From the NCBI GenBank assembly GCA_022821275.1, contig JAJEDY010000095.1, positions 66,700 to 130,699 on the forward strand: a stretch of 64,000 nucleotides of DNA. The letters run 5' to 3'. Positions 53,608 to 61,996 of the stretch are shown piece after piece. Within the stretch, counting starts at the first letter, position 1. Each line of letters starts with the position of its first letter. This stretch comes from Candidatus Latescibacterota bacterium (GTDB lineage Bacteria > Latescibacterota > UBA2968). A model generated the notes under the pieces. The model was not told where the DNA came from and searched no databases. It was given only the letters and a program-made list of their open reading frames with translations. The position numbers and the translations under genes are program-made.

Positions 53608-54120
53608 ATGGCTGACTATGTGGTGCCAGATTATTTGCGGGTGGGACTGAATCTGGTGTTTGTGGGATTTAATCCGAGCTTAAGGTCTGCGGAAATTGGT
53701 CATTATTACGCGGGGCGCGGCAATCAGTTCTGGCCGTTTTTGTACGAGGCTGGGCTGACAGGTCGCTTGTTGGAGCCGCGGGAGGATGCGACTATTTTGG
53801 ATTATAATATCGGGCTGACAGATATTGTGAAGGGGCGCGCGACGCGGGGGATTGGAGATCTGACGGATGGCGATTATGTGTCGGGTTTTGAGCTGTTGCG
53901 AGAAAAAATGCGGAGGTATCGACCGAGGGTGATTTGTTTTAATGGGAAGAGCGGATATGCCAAAGTGATGGGCGGGAGGCGAGATTACGGTTTGCAAGAT
54001 GAGATGCTGGAAGGCGCGAAGCTGTTTCTCGCACCGTCAACGAGCGGTGCGCTGCCCATGCCGAGGGTTGAGAAGTTGCGGTATTATCGAGAGTTGAAGT
54101 TTTTTGTTGATAACCTGTGA
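53608..54120 (+). CDS. mug: G/U mismatch-specific DNA glycosylase
   Basis: A 170-aa MUG/TDG-type uracil-DNA glycosylase. VGFNPSLRSAEIGHYYAGRGNQFW holds the first motif (with Asn as the catalytic residue) and PSTSGALPMPRVEKL the second. It removes U or T (and ethenocytosine) opposite G. It is followed 10 bases later by a sulfatase. Normal length. Confidence 0.92.
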   Translation: MADYVVPDYLRVGLNLVFVGFNPSLRSAEIGHYYAGRGNQFWPFLYEAGLTGRLLEPREDATILDYNIGLTDIVKGRATRGIGDLTDGDYVSGFELLREKMRRYRPRVICFNGKSGYAKVMGGRRDYGLQDEMLEGAKLFLAPSTSGALPMPRVEKLRYYRELKFFVDNL

Positions 54121-54130
54121 AGGAGTAAAG

Positions 54131-55534
54131 ATGAAGCGACCGAATATTTTGTTTGTGATGACCGATGACCACACGCCGCGCGAGATGAGCAGTTATGGCA
54201 ATCCAATTTTGCATACGCCCAATCTGGATCGCATTGGGAATGAGGGTACGCGGTTTAATAATTGTTTTTCTACTAATGCACTGTGCGCGCCTGCGCGGGG
54301 TACGGTGCTGACGGGATGTTTTTCACATGTCCACGGTATTCGGGGAAATTCCGAGAGGGCCGATGCGATTGAGAATCTGGATCCAAATGTGCCGACGTTT
54401 CCCGAGTTGCTTCAAGTCGAGGGGTATAAGACCGCGTTGTTTGGCAAGTATCACATCCGGCAGGATCCTCGCGGGTTTGATACGTGGTGTATTCATCCCG
54501 GGCAGGGTGTGTATTTTGATCCGACGTATATCGATAATGGGAAGGAGGTGCAGAAGGAGGGGTATGCCACGGATATAACGACGGATATGGCGCTTGAATT
54601 TTTGAAGGGTCTGGATGAGGAGCAGCCTTTTTGTCTGGTGTATCAGTTTAAGGCGCCGCATCGGCCGTTTACGCCAGCACCCCGGCACGCGCATCTTTTT
54701 GAGGATGTTGAGATTCCCCAGCCGGAGACGTATGGCGATGGTTTTGCGACGCGAAAAATTGCGGCTCTGGCTGAGGATATGAAGTTTGATATTAGTCTGG
54801 CACCCGATTATGACGATATACCCGAGGGCTTGAGTGAAGGGGAAAAGAAGGATTGGATTTATCAGCGTTTTATGAAGGATCGGTATCGCACGATTTACGG
54901 TGTGGATGAGAACCTGGGGCGGGTGCTGGATTATCTGGATGAGACGGGTTGGGCTGATGATACGCTGGTGATTTACACGTCGGATCACGGGTATTTTTTG
55001 GGCGATTACGGATGGTACGATAAGCGGTTTATGTACGAGCCGTCGATTCGCATTCCGCTGGTGGTGCGTTATCCGAATGGGGGTATCAGCGGGAATGTGA
55101 CCGATGCGCTGGTGATGAATGTGGATTTTGCGCCGACGATTCTGGATTTTGCCGGTGTTGAAATTCCCGAAGGCGTGCAGGGCGAGAGTTTGCGCCCGTT
55201 GCTCCAGGGGACAGAACCCGAGGATTGGCGCAGGTCTGTTTATTACGCCTATTTTGAGGATTCGTGGGTGCTGCACGGCAAGGGGGCAGAGGCGATGTCA
55301 GAACCGTCATTCCAGTATTTTACACCGCACCGCATTGGCCCGCATCGCGGCGTGCGTACAGACCGCTACAAGTTGATTGAATATTATGCCGAGGGCGATT
55401 ACTGGGAGTTGTTCGATTTGCAAGAAGATCCCAATGAGTTGCGGAATGTGTACGAAGACGCCGCGTATACAGATCTGGTGGCGGATTTGAAGGTTGAGTT
55501 GCGACGGTTGCAGACGCGGTATGGGGATTTGTAA
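54131..55534 (+). CDS. Sulfatase (FGly-dependent)
   Basis: A 467-aa sulfatase. LFVMTDDHTPREM supplies the first metal Asp pair, C-A-P-A-R (residues ~54-58; ALCAPARGTVLTG) is the formylglycine site, and YTSDHGYFLGDYG the later ligands. The start at 54131 follows AAGGAGTAAAG and is preferred to an in-frame start within mug. No signal peptide, so probably cytoplasmic. Substrate unknown; it does not sit beside a PhyH gene as the first sulfatase does. Confidence 0.92.
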   Translation: MKRPNILFVMTDDHTPREMSSYGNPILHTPNLDRIGNEGTRFNNCFSTNALCAPARGTVLTGCFSHVHGIRGNSERADAIENLDPNVPTFPELLQVEGYKTALFGKYHIRQDPRGFDTWCIHPGQGVYFDPTYIDNGKEVQKEGYATDITTDMALEFLKGLDEEQPFCLVYQFKAPHRPFTPAPRHAHLFEDVEIPQPETYGDGFATRKIAALAEDMKFDISLAPDYDDIPEGLSEGEKKDWIYQRFMKDRYRTIYGVDENLGRVLDYLDETGWADDTLVIYTSDHGYFLGDYGWYDKRFMYEPSIRIPLVVRYPNGGISGNVTDALVMNVDFAPTILDFAGVEIPEGVQGESLRPLLQGTEPEDWRRSVYYAYFEDSWVLHGKGAEAMSEPSFQYFTPHRIGPHRGVRTDRYKLIEYYAEGDYWELFDLQEDPNELRNVYEDAAYTDLVADLKVELRRLQTRYGDL

Positions 55535-55540
55535 GAACAG

Positions 55541-56953
55541 TTATTTTTTGGGCATGTACACATCAGTCGCAGAGCCGAGGTGGATTTCTGAGGCAATGCC
55601 GATGGTTTCGGCAAGCGAGGGGTGGGGATGAATGGTGTGGGCAATGTCTTCGGCGACGGCGGCCATTTCAATGGCGAGTACGCCTTCGGCGATGAGGTCG
55701 CCCGCGTTTGGTCCCACAATGCCCATGCCGAGTACGCGCTGGGTATAGGGATCGACAATGAGCTTGGTCTGGCCTTCGATGCGTCCAATTGCATGCGCTT
55801 TGCCCGAGGCGGCCCAGGGAAAGCGCACGATATCGACTTTTCGGTCTTGTTTGAGGGCGTCGGTTTCGGTCAGGCCCACCCAGGCAATTTCGGGATCGGT
55901 GTACACAACAGAGGGAATGAGTGCGTCGAAAGACGCGGGCTCACCGGCGAGAACTTCGGCGGCGATTTTGCCTTCGTGTGCGGCTTTGTGGGCAAGACCG
56001 GGACCCGGAATGGCATCGCCGATTGCAAAGAGACGGGGGTCGTTTGTACGCATTTGTGAATCGACTTTGATGAATCCCTGTTCATCGGGTTCGATTTCCG
56101 TGTTTTCAAGGCCGATATTGTCTGTGTTCGGACGTCGGCCAATGCAGAGGAGGACGCGGTCGAATATTTCGGATGTTTTCGATTCTTCGCCTTCCCAGTT
56201 TACTTCAATACCGGTATTGACTTCTTCGATATGCGTGACGCGCGTGCTGGTGTGTATGGCGCTGAATGCCTGACGCAATCGGGTTTCGAGGGGTTTGACC
56301 AGGTCGGGGTCGGTGCCGGGCAAGAGGGTATCGGTCATTTCGACGACGGTGACGGCACTTCCCAATGCGGCATAAACACTGCCGAGTTCGAGACCGATGA
56401 TGCCCCCGCCAATGACGAGAAGGCTTTTGGGTATTTCATCGAGGTCGAGCGCTGTTGTCGAGTCCAAAATGCGCGGTGTGTCGAGTGCGAAAATTGGGAG
56501 GACGATAGGGCGTGATCCCGTGGCGATGATGGCGTGTTCAAATTCGACGCGGTCAATATCTCCATCGCCTTCGATAGACGCGCTTTGCGAATTCTCGAAT
56601 TGCGCGTAGCCCGTCAGGTGGGTAACCTTGCGCTGGCGCACCAGGCCAGACAGGCCAGTTGAGAGGCGGGTGATGATGTTGTCTTTCCAGCCTCGCAGGG
56701 CGTCCAGATCGATTTTGGGATCGCCAAAGGTGAGGCCATAAGTTCTGGCTTCACTGGCTTCGGTGATGAGTTCGGCAACGTGGAGCAGGGCTTTGGATGG
56801 GATGCATCCGCGCAATAAACAGGTGCCACCGAGGTTGTCGTCGGCATTGACGAGGGTGACATGCAGACCCAGATCAGCCGCGCGAAAGGCCGCTGTATAT
56901 CCGCCGGGACCACCGCCGATTACGAGGAGATCGGTTTTGTGCGTTTCGGCCAT
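55541..56953 (-). CDS. lpdA: Dihydrolipoyl dehydrogenase (E3)
   Basis: A 470-aa FAD enzyme that reoxidises dihydrolipoamide of 2-oxo acid dehydrogenase complexes. GGTCLLRGCIPSK carries the redox Cys pair C45/C50, GGGPGGYTAA the FAD site, IGGGIIGLELG the NAD site and IHPHPSLAE the catalytic His-Glu. It starts 14 bases after the E2 gene. No E1 gene is in the window, so the complex may be pyruvate, oxoglutarate or branched-chain type. Confidence 0.95.
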   Translation of the reverse strand: MAETHKTDLLVIGGGPGGYTAAFRAADLGLHVTLVNADDNLGGTCLLRGCIPSKALLHVAELITEASEARTYGLTFGDPKIDLDALRGWKDNIITRLSTGLSGLVRQRKVTHLTGYAQFENSQSASIEGDGDIDRVEFEHAIIATGSRPIVLPIFALDTPRILDSTTALDLDEIPKSLLVIGGGIIGLELGSVYAALGSAVTVVEMTDTLLPGTDPDLVKPLETRLRQAFSAIHTSTRVTHIEEVNTGIEVNWEGEESKTSEIFDRVLLCIGRRPNTDNIGLENTEIEPDEQGFIKVDSQMRTNDPRLFAIGDAIPGPGLAHKAAHEGKIAAEVLAGEPASFDALIPSVVYTDPEIAWVGLTETDALKQDRKVDIVRFPWAASGKAHAIGRIEGQTKLIVDPYTQRVLGMGIVGPNAGDLIAEGVLAIEMAAVAEDIAHTIHPHPSLAETIGIASEIHLGSATDVYMPKK

Positions 56954-56967
56954 GTGATTTCTCCAGT

Positions 56968-58233
56968 TTATCCGCCCATGAGCATGAGTTCAGGGTTTTC
57001 GAGTGCATCGACGATTTTTCGCATGAATCGCGCACCGTCGGCGCCGTCAATAACGCGGTGATCATAAGAGAGTGCCAGCGGCATGATGAGGCGGGGTTCG
57101 ATGCGCCCTTCGCGCACGGTGGCTTCTTCTCTGGCACGTCCAAATCCCAATATTGCAACTTCGGGATAGTTGACGATGGGGGTAAATTCGCCCACGCCCA
57201 GGCTGCCCAGGTTGGTGACGGTGAATGTGCCGCCCTGTAATTCCTCGAGGCCAATTTTTCCGGTGCGTGCGCGCTGGCTGATGTCGCCGAGTTCGAGTGC
57301 CAATTCCAGGATGTCTTTGCGATTGACGTCTTTGATGACGGGAACGAGCAAGCCGCGCTCGGTGTCAACGGCGATGCCGAGATTATAGTAGTGTTTGAGA
57401 ATAATTTCATTGGCTCCCGCATCGAGGCTGGCGTTGAATTGCGGAAAGGTCTTGAGCGCGGTGATGATTGCTTTTAGCGCGAGGACGGTCGGCGTCAGTT
57501 TTGCCCCCGATGCTTCGACTTTTTCTTTGTTGCGCTGCCGAAATGCTTCGAGGTCTGTGACGTCTGCGCGATCAAATTGCGTGACATGAGCCACCTGTTG
57601 CCAGGCCTGGCTCATATTTTTTGCGATAATCTGCCGAACTTTGCTGAGGGGTTGGCGTTCGATGTTGCCCCATCTCGAGAAGTCGGGCAATTGGACGGGT
57701 GCAGTTGGTGCGGGACCACCTGTTTGCCGATCGCGCACAGCGGCTTTGATATCGTCTTGTGAGATGCGTCCACCGGGGCCTGAGCCAGCGACCTGGGTGA
57801 GATCTACGCCGAGTTCTCGCGCGAGCCGCCGCGTGGATGGCGCTGCGGGAATGGGATCGCCGTTGGACGCGGGTGCAGGTGGTCTGGGTGCGGGAGGTGT
57901 TGGTTCGGGTGCTCTGGCGGTGGATTCGGGTTCTTCTTTTGGTGCAGGAGTTGGTGCTTCGGCTTCCGGCTCCGGGGGTGATGGGGCGGATTGTTCGCCC
58001 TCTTCAACGGAGATCAATAAGCTGCCTACGGGCACGCGGTCTCCGGCATTAATGTGTATTTCTGTGACTGTGCCAGCAACACTACTGGGTACTTCGACCA
58101 GGGCTTTGTCGGTTTCGAGTTCGAGCACGCTCTGATCGATTTCAATAGTATCGCCCTCGGCAACGAGTACGCTGACTACATCGCCTGCTTCTACGCCTTC
58201 GCCGAGATCGGGAAGTTTAAATTCGGTTGCCAC
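56968..58233 (-). CDS. 2-oxo acid dehydrogenase E2, dihydrolipoyl acyltransferase
   Basis: A 421-aa acyltransferase. One lipoyl domain (residues ~1-75; lipoyl Lys K43 in ETDKALVEVPS), a Pro/Ala/Glu-rich linker (~80-120), a peripheral subunit-binding domain (~125-165; STRRLARELGVDLTQVAGSG) and the catalytic domain ending LSYDHRVIDGADGARF (catalytic His). The start is GTG at 58233 behind AAAGGAAATTCCC. First gene of the E2-E3 operon. Confidence 0.93.
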   Translation of the reverse strand: MATEFKLPDLGEGVEAGDVVSVLVAEGDTIEIDQSVLELETDKALVEVPSSVAGTVTEIHINAGDRVPVGSLLISVEEGEQSAPSPPEPEAEAPTPAPKEEPESTARAPEPTPPAPRPPAPASNGDPIPAAPSTRRLARELGVDLTQVAGSGPGGRISQDDIKAAVRDRQTGGPAPTAPVQLPDFSRWGNIERQPLSKVRQIIAKNMSQAWQQVAHVTQFDRADVTDLEAFRQRNKEKVEASGAKLTPTVLALKAIITALKTFPQFNASLDAGANEIILKHYYNLGIAVDTERGLLVPVIKDVNRKDILELALELGDISQRARTGKIGLEELQGGTFTVTNLGSLGVGEFTPIVNYPEVAILGFGRAREEATVREGRIEPRLIMPLALSYDHRVIDGADGARFMRKIVDALENPELMLMGG

Positions 58234-58282
58234 GGGAATTTCCTTTCTACACAACGGGGTATAGACTTAAGGAATGTAAAAA

Positions 58283-58311
58283 TTGACTTATAATATTACA
58301 TTGAGTATTAT
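58283..58311 (+). promoter_or_regulatory. Putative sigma-70 promoter facing a hairpin-terminator unit
   Basis: TTGACT (58283-58288), exactly 17-nt spacer, TATTAT (58306-58311). The start would be near 58318, just ahead of two hairpins and a U-run. Confidence 0.55.
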
Positions 58312-60573
58312 CATTATACCACCCCAACGATAGTATCGTTGGGCCGACGCCCCGTAAGGGGCGTCTCTTTTTTTTACTGCCATTTGTCTGGTTAGGATAC
58401 TCAGACACCGATCCCACCTCACTTCCTCGCTCCTCTCACGCTGTGTCCACCGTTCACCTGTGGATCTTATTCGTTTCCGGTTGCCAGTCGCGGATAACCA
58501 GAGCCTCCAGCACACGGGTTTGTTGCACGCCTTGGGTGAATGCTGCTGAGAACTGGACGATGTCGCGGAACATACGAAGCTGACGTCGAAGTTCGGGATT
58601 ATCCTCATCTGAAAGGTGCTGCAAGAGGTGCTGCCTGCGCGTTTTTCCTCTTGTTGCTTATAGGCGTAGAAGATAGACGAGGGGAACTCTGGGCTACATC
58701 GCTCCCTCAACCGTCGCAATGTCTTGCCAAGGAGGTTCTCAAACCGTTGGCGAGGGTCTTCAAATCTGTGTCGATTGGCAACCATCTCTTCGCCCTTAGG
58801 AACAAGGATGCCGGCGAACAGATCCGGGTAGGTACTACGGAGCAACAAGCGAAGCCATACGTAGAAGAAATCGGACAGATCAGAGTAGTCTATGTTATCG
58901 TAGTAGGGAGGATCAGTTACGATGACCGGACAGTTCTCTGCATGTATCGTCGTAGAGGCGTCTGCTTGATGTGCTTCTCCAGTATTTACATCAATAGGAA
59001 GACACTCCAAAACTTTAGTTACCCACTCAATTTGTCCCAACCAGTTACCCGATGAATTACAGAAACGGTTACCTTCGGCAAAATCCCAAACCATCGAAAT
59101 CGCATGGCGTGCAAAAACGCCAGTAATAGCATTGAGGGAGTTTAGCCACCTTGTATAACTGCAACCACTTTCGGTAAGTCTGCCAATGGCAAGAGCAAGA
59201 TATGTGCAGACAGCACCAGCGTATTCTTCTTTTTTATTTTGTTTAATTTGATTACGAACCTCTGCCAACAAATCGCTAAAAGTGGTCAGGGCGGTTAACT
59301 GGCGTTCAGTGAAAAGTTTATGCCACTCCGTGAATCCGTAAATCTGTGTCCTGATGCTCAACGCTCGTTCAGGTAAGTTTCCACTTGGTCGCCATTTTGG
59401 TTCGGTGTTCTGCGCGGCTTGGACCTGCTCATCGTTGGGCGACAGGAATAGCCGCTTACGATCGCCCTCGGCGACGATGGCGGTCATTTGCTGGCCCATG
59501 TTGCCGGCACGCGCTTGTTCGCGCACATAAGTCAGCTTCACAGCACCGCCACAACCGAGACAGGTCGCGCCGTTGCGATTCACCGTGCCAGCCGATGGAA
59601 CGCCATTTGGATTGTCTTGCACGGTCCACGATATAGACTTTGATTCGCGGTCTATAACGGGCCTCATCCAGTGCGTGTTGCCGCGCTTCTTCGATAATTG
59701 AAATGTCCGCATAAGCGGCATGTTCATTCCACATGCTGGATTAGGGCAGGGTATTGTGCGTGCCCACAGCCACGCGATTACAGTAGCCTCACTACTATCG
59801 GGTAATTTCGCCATTGGATAGAGATGACCAATGCGCTTAAATGCTTCTTCGCGCATCCATTGGCCGTAGTAGCGAATGTCGTCTGCGAGTCCTGTTGCAC
59901 CACGCCAGGCCACTTTCTCGGGCTTCCTATTTTTTTTGCCCCTGCCGATGTATTTGCCCGTTAGCATGCCCATCGGATCGGCGTCCGGGTTGACTGGTGG
60001 CTTGCCGCTGAACTTGGGGGGCAGTTCGATGAGTGCCTTGTTTATTAGCACCGCCACTGGGTTGAGGTCGGAGCCAACGGCACGCAGTCCGAGTCGCTGT
60101 GCCTCCAGCGGAATCGAGCCTCCACCGGCGAAGGGATCGTAGATGGGCAAAGCCTTGTCATTCAGGTAGTGCAGAACGTCAGCCGGATCGGTAGGTGCAG
60201 TTTCGCCGCGTGTGCGTGCCACTGAGCGAGCAATTTCGTATCGCGCTTCCGCTACGAGTGTTTTTACATCGGGTTTGCTCTCGTCTGTGTTCTGCCACTT
60301 GACCAGTTCTTTGATGATGTCATGTAGCCGCTCGCGCTCAATGCGTTGCGTCTCTTCGTCGGGAAACTCGTCGGGACATTCGGAAGGGTCATCTACCATA
60401 CTGGCGAAAATGACAGCGCGACAGGCAGCCAGTGGACGGCGTGCCCACCACAAGTGTAGAGTCGAAGGATGTCCGTGCCGGATGGATTTCTCGCGTGCGG
60501 ATTCGCGGTTGATGTCCTCGAGTGGCAGGTCAACTTCGATGAGTTTACGGCGATATTGGGGTTGGGTAGTCAT
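58288..60573 (-). CDS. DUF1156 adenine-specific DNA methyltransferase with a lost C-terminus
   Basis: A 761-codon frame. The first ~644 residues are a DUF1156 methyltransferase: KLIEVDLPLEDINRES then LHLWWARRPLAACRAV, motif I in YDPFAGGGSIPLEAQR and motif IV in VTDPPYYDNIDYSDL. After YAYKQQEEK (near 58641) this frame is out of phase, while another frame reads RQLRMFRDIVQFSAAFT ... RDWQPETNKIHR to TGA at 58454. This is a deletion or frameshift that removed the usual C-terminus and joined the tail of another gene. Tail beyond 644 is not real protein. Last gene of the operon. Confidence 0.82.
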   Translation of the reverse strand: MTTQPQYRRKLIEVDLPLEDINRESAREKSIRHGHPSTLHLWWARRPLAACRAVIFASMVDDPSECPDEFPDEETQRIERERLHDIIKELVKWQNTDESKPDVKTLVAEARYEIARSVARTRGETAPTDPADVLHYLNDKALPIYDPFAGGGSIPLEAQRLGLRAVGSDLNPVAVLINKALIELPPKFSGKPPVNPDADPMGMLTGKYIGRGKKNRKPEKVAWRGATGLADDIRYYGQWMREEAFKRIGHLYPMAKLPDSSEATVIAWLWARTIPCPNPACGMNMPLMRTFQLSKKRGNTHWMRPVIDRESKSISWTVQDNPNGVPSAGTVNRNGATCLGCGGAVKLTYVREQARAGNMGQQMTAIVAEGDRKRLFLSPNDEQVQAAQNTEPKWRPSGNLPERALSIRTQIYGFTEWHKLFTERQLTALTTFSDLLAEVRNQIKQNKKEEYAGAVCTYLALAIGRLTESGCSYTRWLNSLNAITGVFARHAISMVWDFAEGNRFCNSSGNWLGQIEWVTKVLECLPIDVNTGEAHQADASTTIHAENCPVIVTDPPYYDNIDYSDLSDFFYVWLRLLLRSTYPDLFAGILVPKGEEMVANRHRFEDPRQRFENLLGKTLRRLRERCSPEFPSSIFYAYKQQEEKRAGSTSCSTFQMRIIPNFDVSFVCSATSSSSQQHSPKACNKPVCWRLWLSATGNRKRIRSTGERWTQRERSEEVRWDRCLSILTRQMAVKKRDAPYGASAQRYYRWGGIMIILNVIL
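58318..58375 (+). ncRNA. Candidate short RNA (two hairpins, about 58 nt)
   Basis: The stretch holds a 9-bp hairpin CCCAACGAT/ATCGTTGGG (3-nt loop, 58323-58343) and a second hairpin GACGCCCC/GGGGCGTC followed by eight T, so a transcript would end near 58375. It is preceded by the promoter above and is antisense to the frame-shifted tail of DUF1156. Inferred; expression unknown. Confidence 0.4.
58346..58375 (+). terminator. Strong rho-independent terminator
   Basis: Stem GACGCCCC/GGGGCGTC, 4-nt loop (GTAA), then TCTTTTTTTT. It ends the candidate short RNA, and no plus-strand gene lies just upstream that would otherwise need it. Confidence 0.75.
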
Positions 60574-60605
60574 ATCAGCACTATCTTGTCCATATTCTCG
60601 CTGAA

Positions 60606-61583
60606 TTAGACAGGTTGGTTAGGGCCAATGCCAAGATCAACCTGAACCGCCTGTGGTGGTGTTGGTGGGATATGCCGCTTGATAAATGCGCGCCCAGTAT
60701 GATTTTCAACGATTTTGACAGCAGGGGTTCCGGTAAATGTATGGGTAGTTGCATGAAATACCGATAGACTGAGGTCTTGCAACTTATGATCTTTTTCAAG
60801 CTCAATCACCTTTAGTTGGTGTTTCAAGAGATCTGTCCGCGATATGTGCCGGCTATGGCTCTTGAAGTTTTTGTGATTGGCAAGCCAGCCGGAAATCGCC
60901 GAGGCTTTTTTCAGTGAATCAGGGCTATCTTTGAACATGTAGGTTTCCAGCCATGTCCTTACGAGTTCCTTGGACAAATTCAGAGCTGTCTCACATTGCA
61001 CCAAAAGATCTGGGCCATATTGGCTCAACATTGGCAACCAAGCCGATAGTTTTGCTGGATCAGAGCATTCCGTTTGCGCTCTATCGAACTGATCTAAGAT
61101 GGCCTGAGCAGGGACGAAGCGAGTCCCTAAAGAGGTAGATAGCAAAACTTGTGGGTCGGTTGGTCCCAAAAAAGAATGCTTGCCCAGTACGATCTCATCA
61201 GCGGCACATGAAATCATGGTTGCCGCTGACATTGCGAGTTGGGGAACGATTACTCGGATGTGAGAAAACCGGGATCTGAGATAAGAGACTATGGCCTCAG
61301 CCGCTTCGGGAGAGCCGCCGGGGCTATGTAAAATCAGGTCGAGATTTCCGCCGCTTAGTCCCGATGTTACTTCCATGAGGGCGTGAATGTCCTCGTCACT
61401 GATCGAAATATAAGCCGCTGGTGCTTCCTTCTGAATCCATCCCGAAGCGTATAGGACAACATTTCGACTTGTGTGCTGGTGGAGTTTGAGGAGATATTTT
61501 CTTCGAACGCCATCGAAATCAGGCGGGCCATCTTGTTCGCGGGATTGGGCGAGTTCGGCTAAGATTTCACTCCATATTGGCAT
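60606..61583 (-). CDS. SDH/SppA-type ClpP-fold serine protease
   Basis: A 325-aa protein of the serine-dehydrogenase-proteinase family. LDLILHSPGGSPEAAEAIV is the oxyanion-loop region; PQLAMSAATMISCAADEIVLG has the likely nucleophilic Ser of the Clp/crotonase fold; FLGPTDPQ follows. There is no signal peptide or membrane segment, so a cytoplasmic protease. It lies between the 69-aa gene and DUF1156, 32 bases from the latter. In a defence operon it could cleave a host or phage protein. Confidence 0.82.
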   Translation of the reverse strand: MPIWSEILAELAQSREQDGPPDFDGVRRKYLLKLHQHTSRNVVLYASGWIQKEAPAAYISISDEDIHALMEVTSGLSGGNLDLILHSPGGSPEAAEAIVSYLRSRFSHIRVIVPQLAMSAATMISCAADEIVLGKHSFLGPTDPQVLLSTSLGTRFVPAQAILDQFDRAQTECSDPAKLSAWLPMLSQYGPDLLVQCETALNLSKELVRTWLETYMFKDSPDSLKKASAISGWLANHKNFKSHSRHISRTDLLKHQLKVIELEKDHKLQDLSLSVFHATTHTFTGTPAVKIVENHTGRAFIKRHIPPTPPQAVQVDLGIGPNQPV

Positions 61584-61608
61584 AGATAAGCTCTTAGTTT
61601 ATGCAAGT

Positions 61609-61818
61609 TTACTGTACATTAGCGTGGTCAGTCGTTGTCACAATTTCCGGGCATTTGGTTGCCTGACGGTAAGAATCGAGCCCCTTATCTGTCTCTTGGT
61701 AGTTTTGGTAAACCTGCATAACTTCGCGGACTCCTGGGCGGGCCAATGCCTCCTTTAGCATGGCAGCGTGTTGTTGCTCCCGGTTCGGCTTTTGGGATTT
61801 CGATGTGTGTTTGGTCAT
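61609..61818 (-). CDS. Small hypothetical protein (69 aa)
   Basis: A 69-aa charged protein: SQKPNREQQHAAMLKEALARPGVREVMQVYQNYQETDKGLDSYR. The stretch ARPGVREVMxVY recurs in small hypothetical proteins I have seen near restriction and toxin genes; no function is known. A clear AAAGGGGGAAAGTC precedes the ATG. It lies 25 bases before the protease gene. Confidence 0.68.
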   Translation of the reverse strand: MTKHTSKSQKPNREQQHAAMLKEALARPGVREVMQVYQNYQETDKGLDSYRQATKCPEIVTTTDHANVQ

Positions 61819-61996
61819 GACTTTCCCCCTTTGGTCATGGTTCTTCCCTTATGAATTTCCAACGATAGTAAATTGGAGTGGTCGCTATAGGATTGGTTCG
61901 CGGCTGATCCGCTGAGTTTGTACAGAATTATCTCACGGCAGTTTTTCAAGTAAAATTACACGTTTTTGAGAGTATCACAACCCATATTTTTGTATT

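Noticed and set aside
58288-58453. C-terminal ~55 codons of the DUF1156 frame as real protein
   Set aside because: The stretch is out of phase with the methyltransferase, contains the plus-strand hairpin-terminator unit and ends on a poor-sense sequence.
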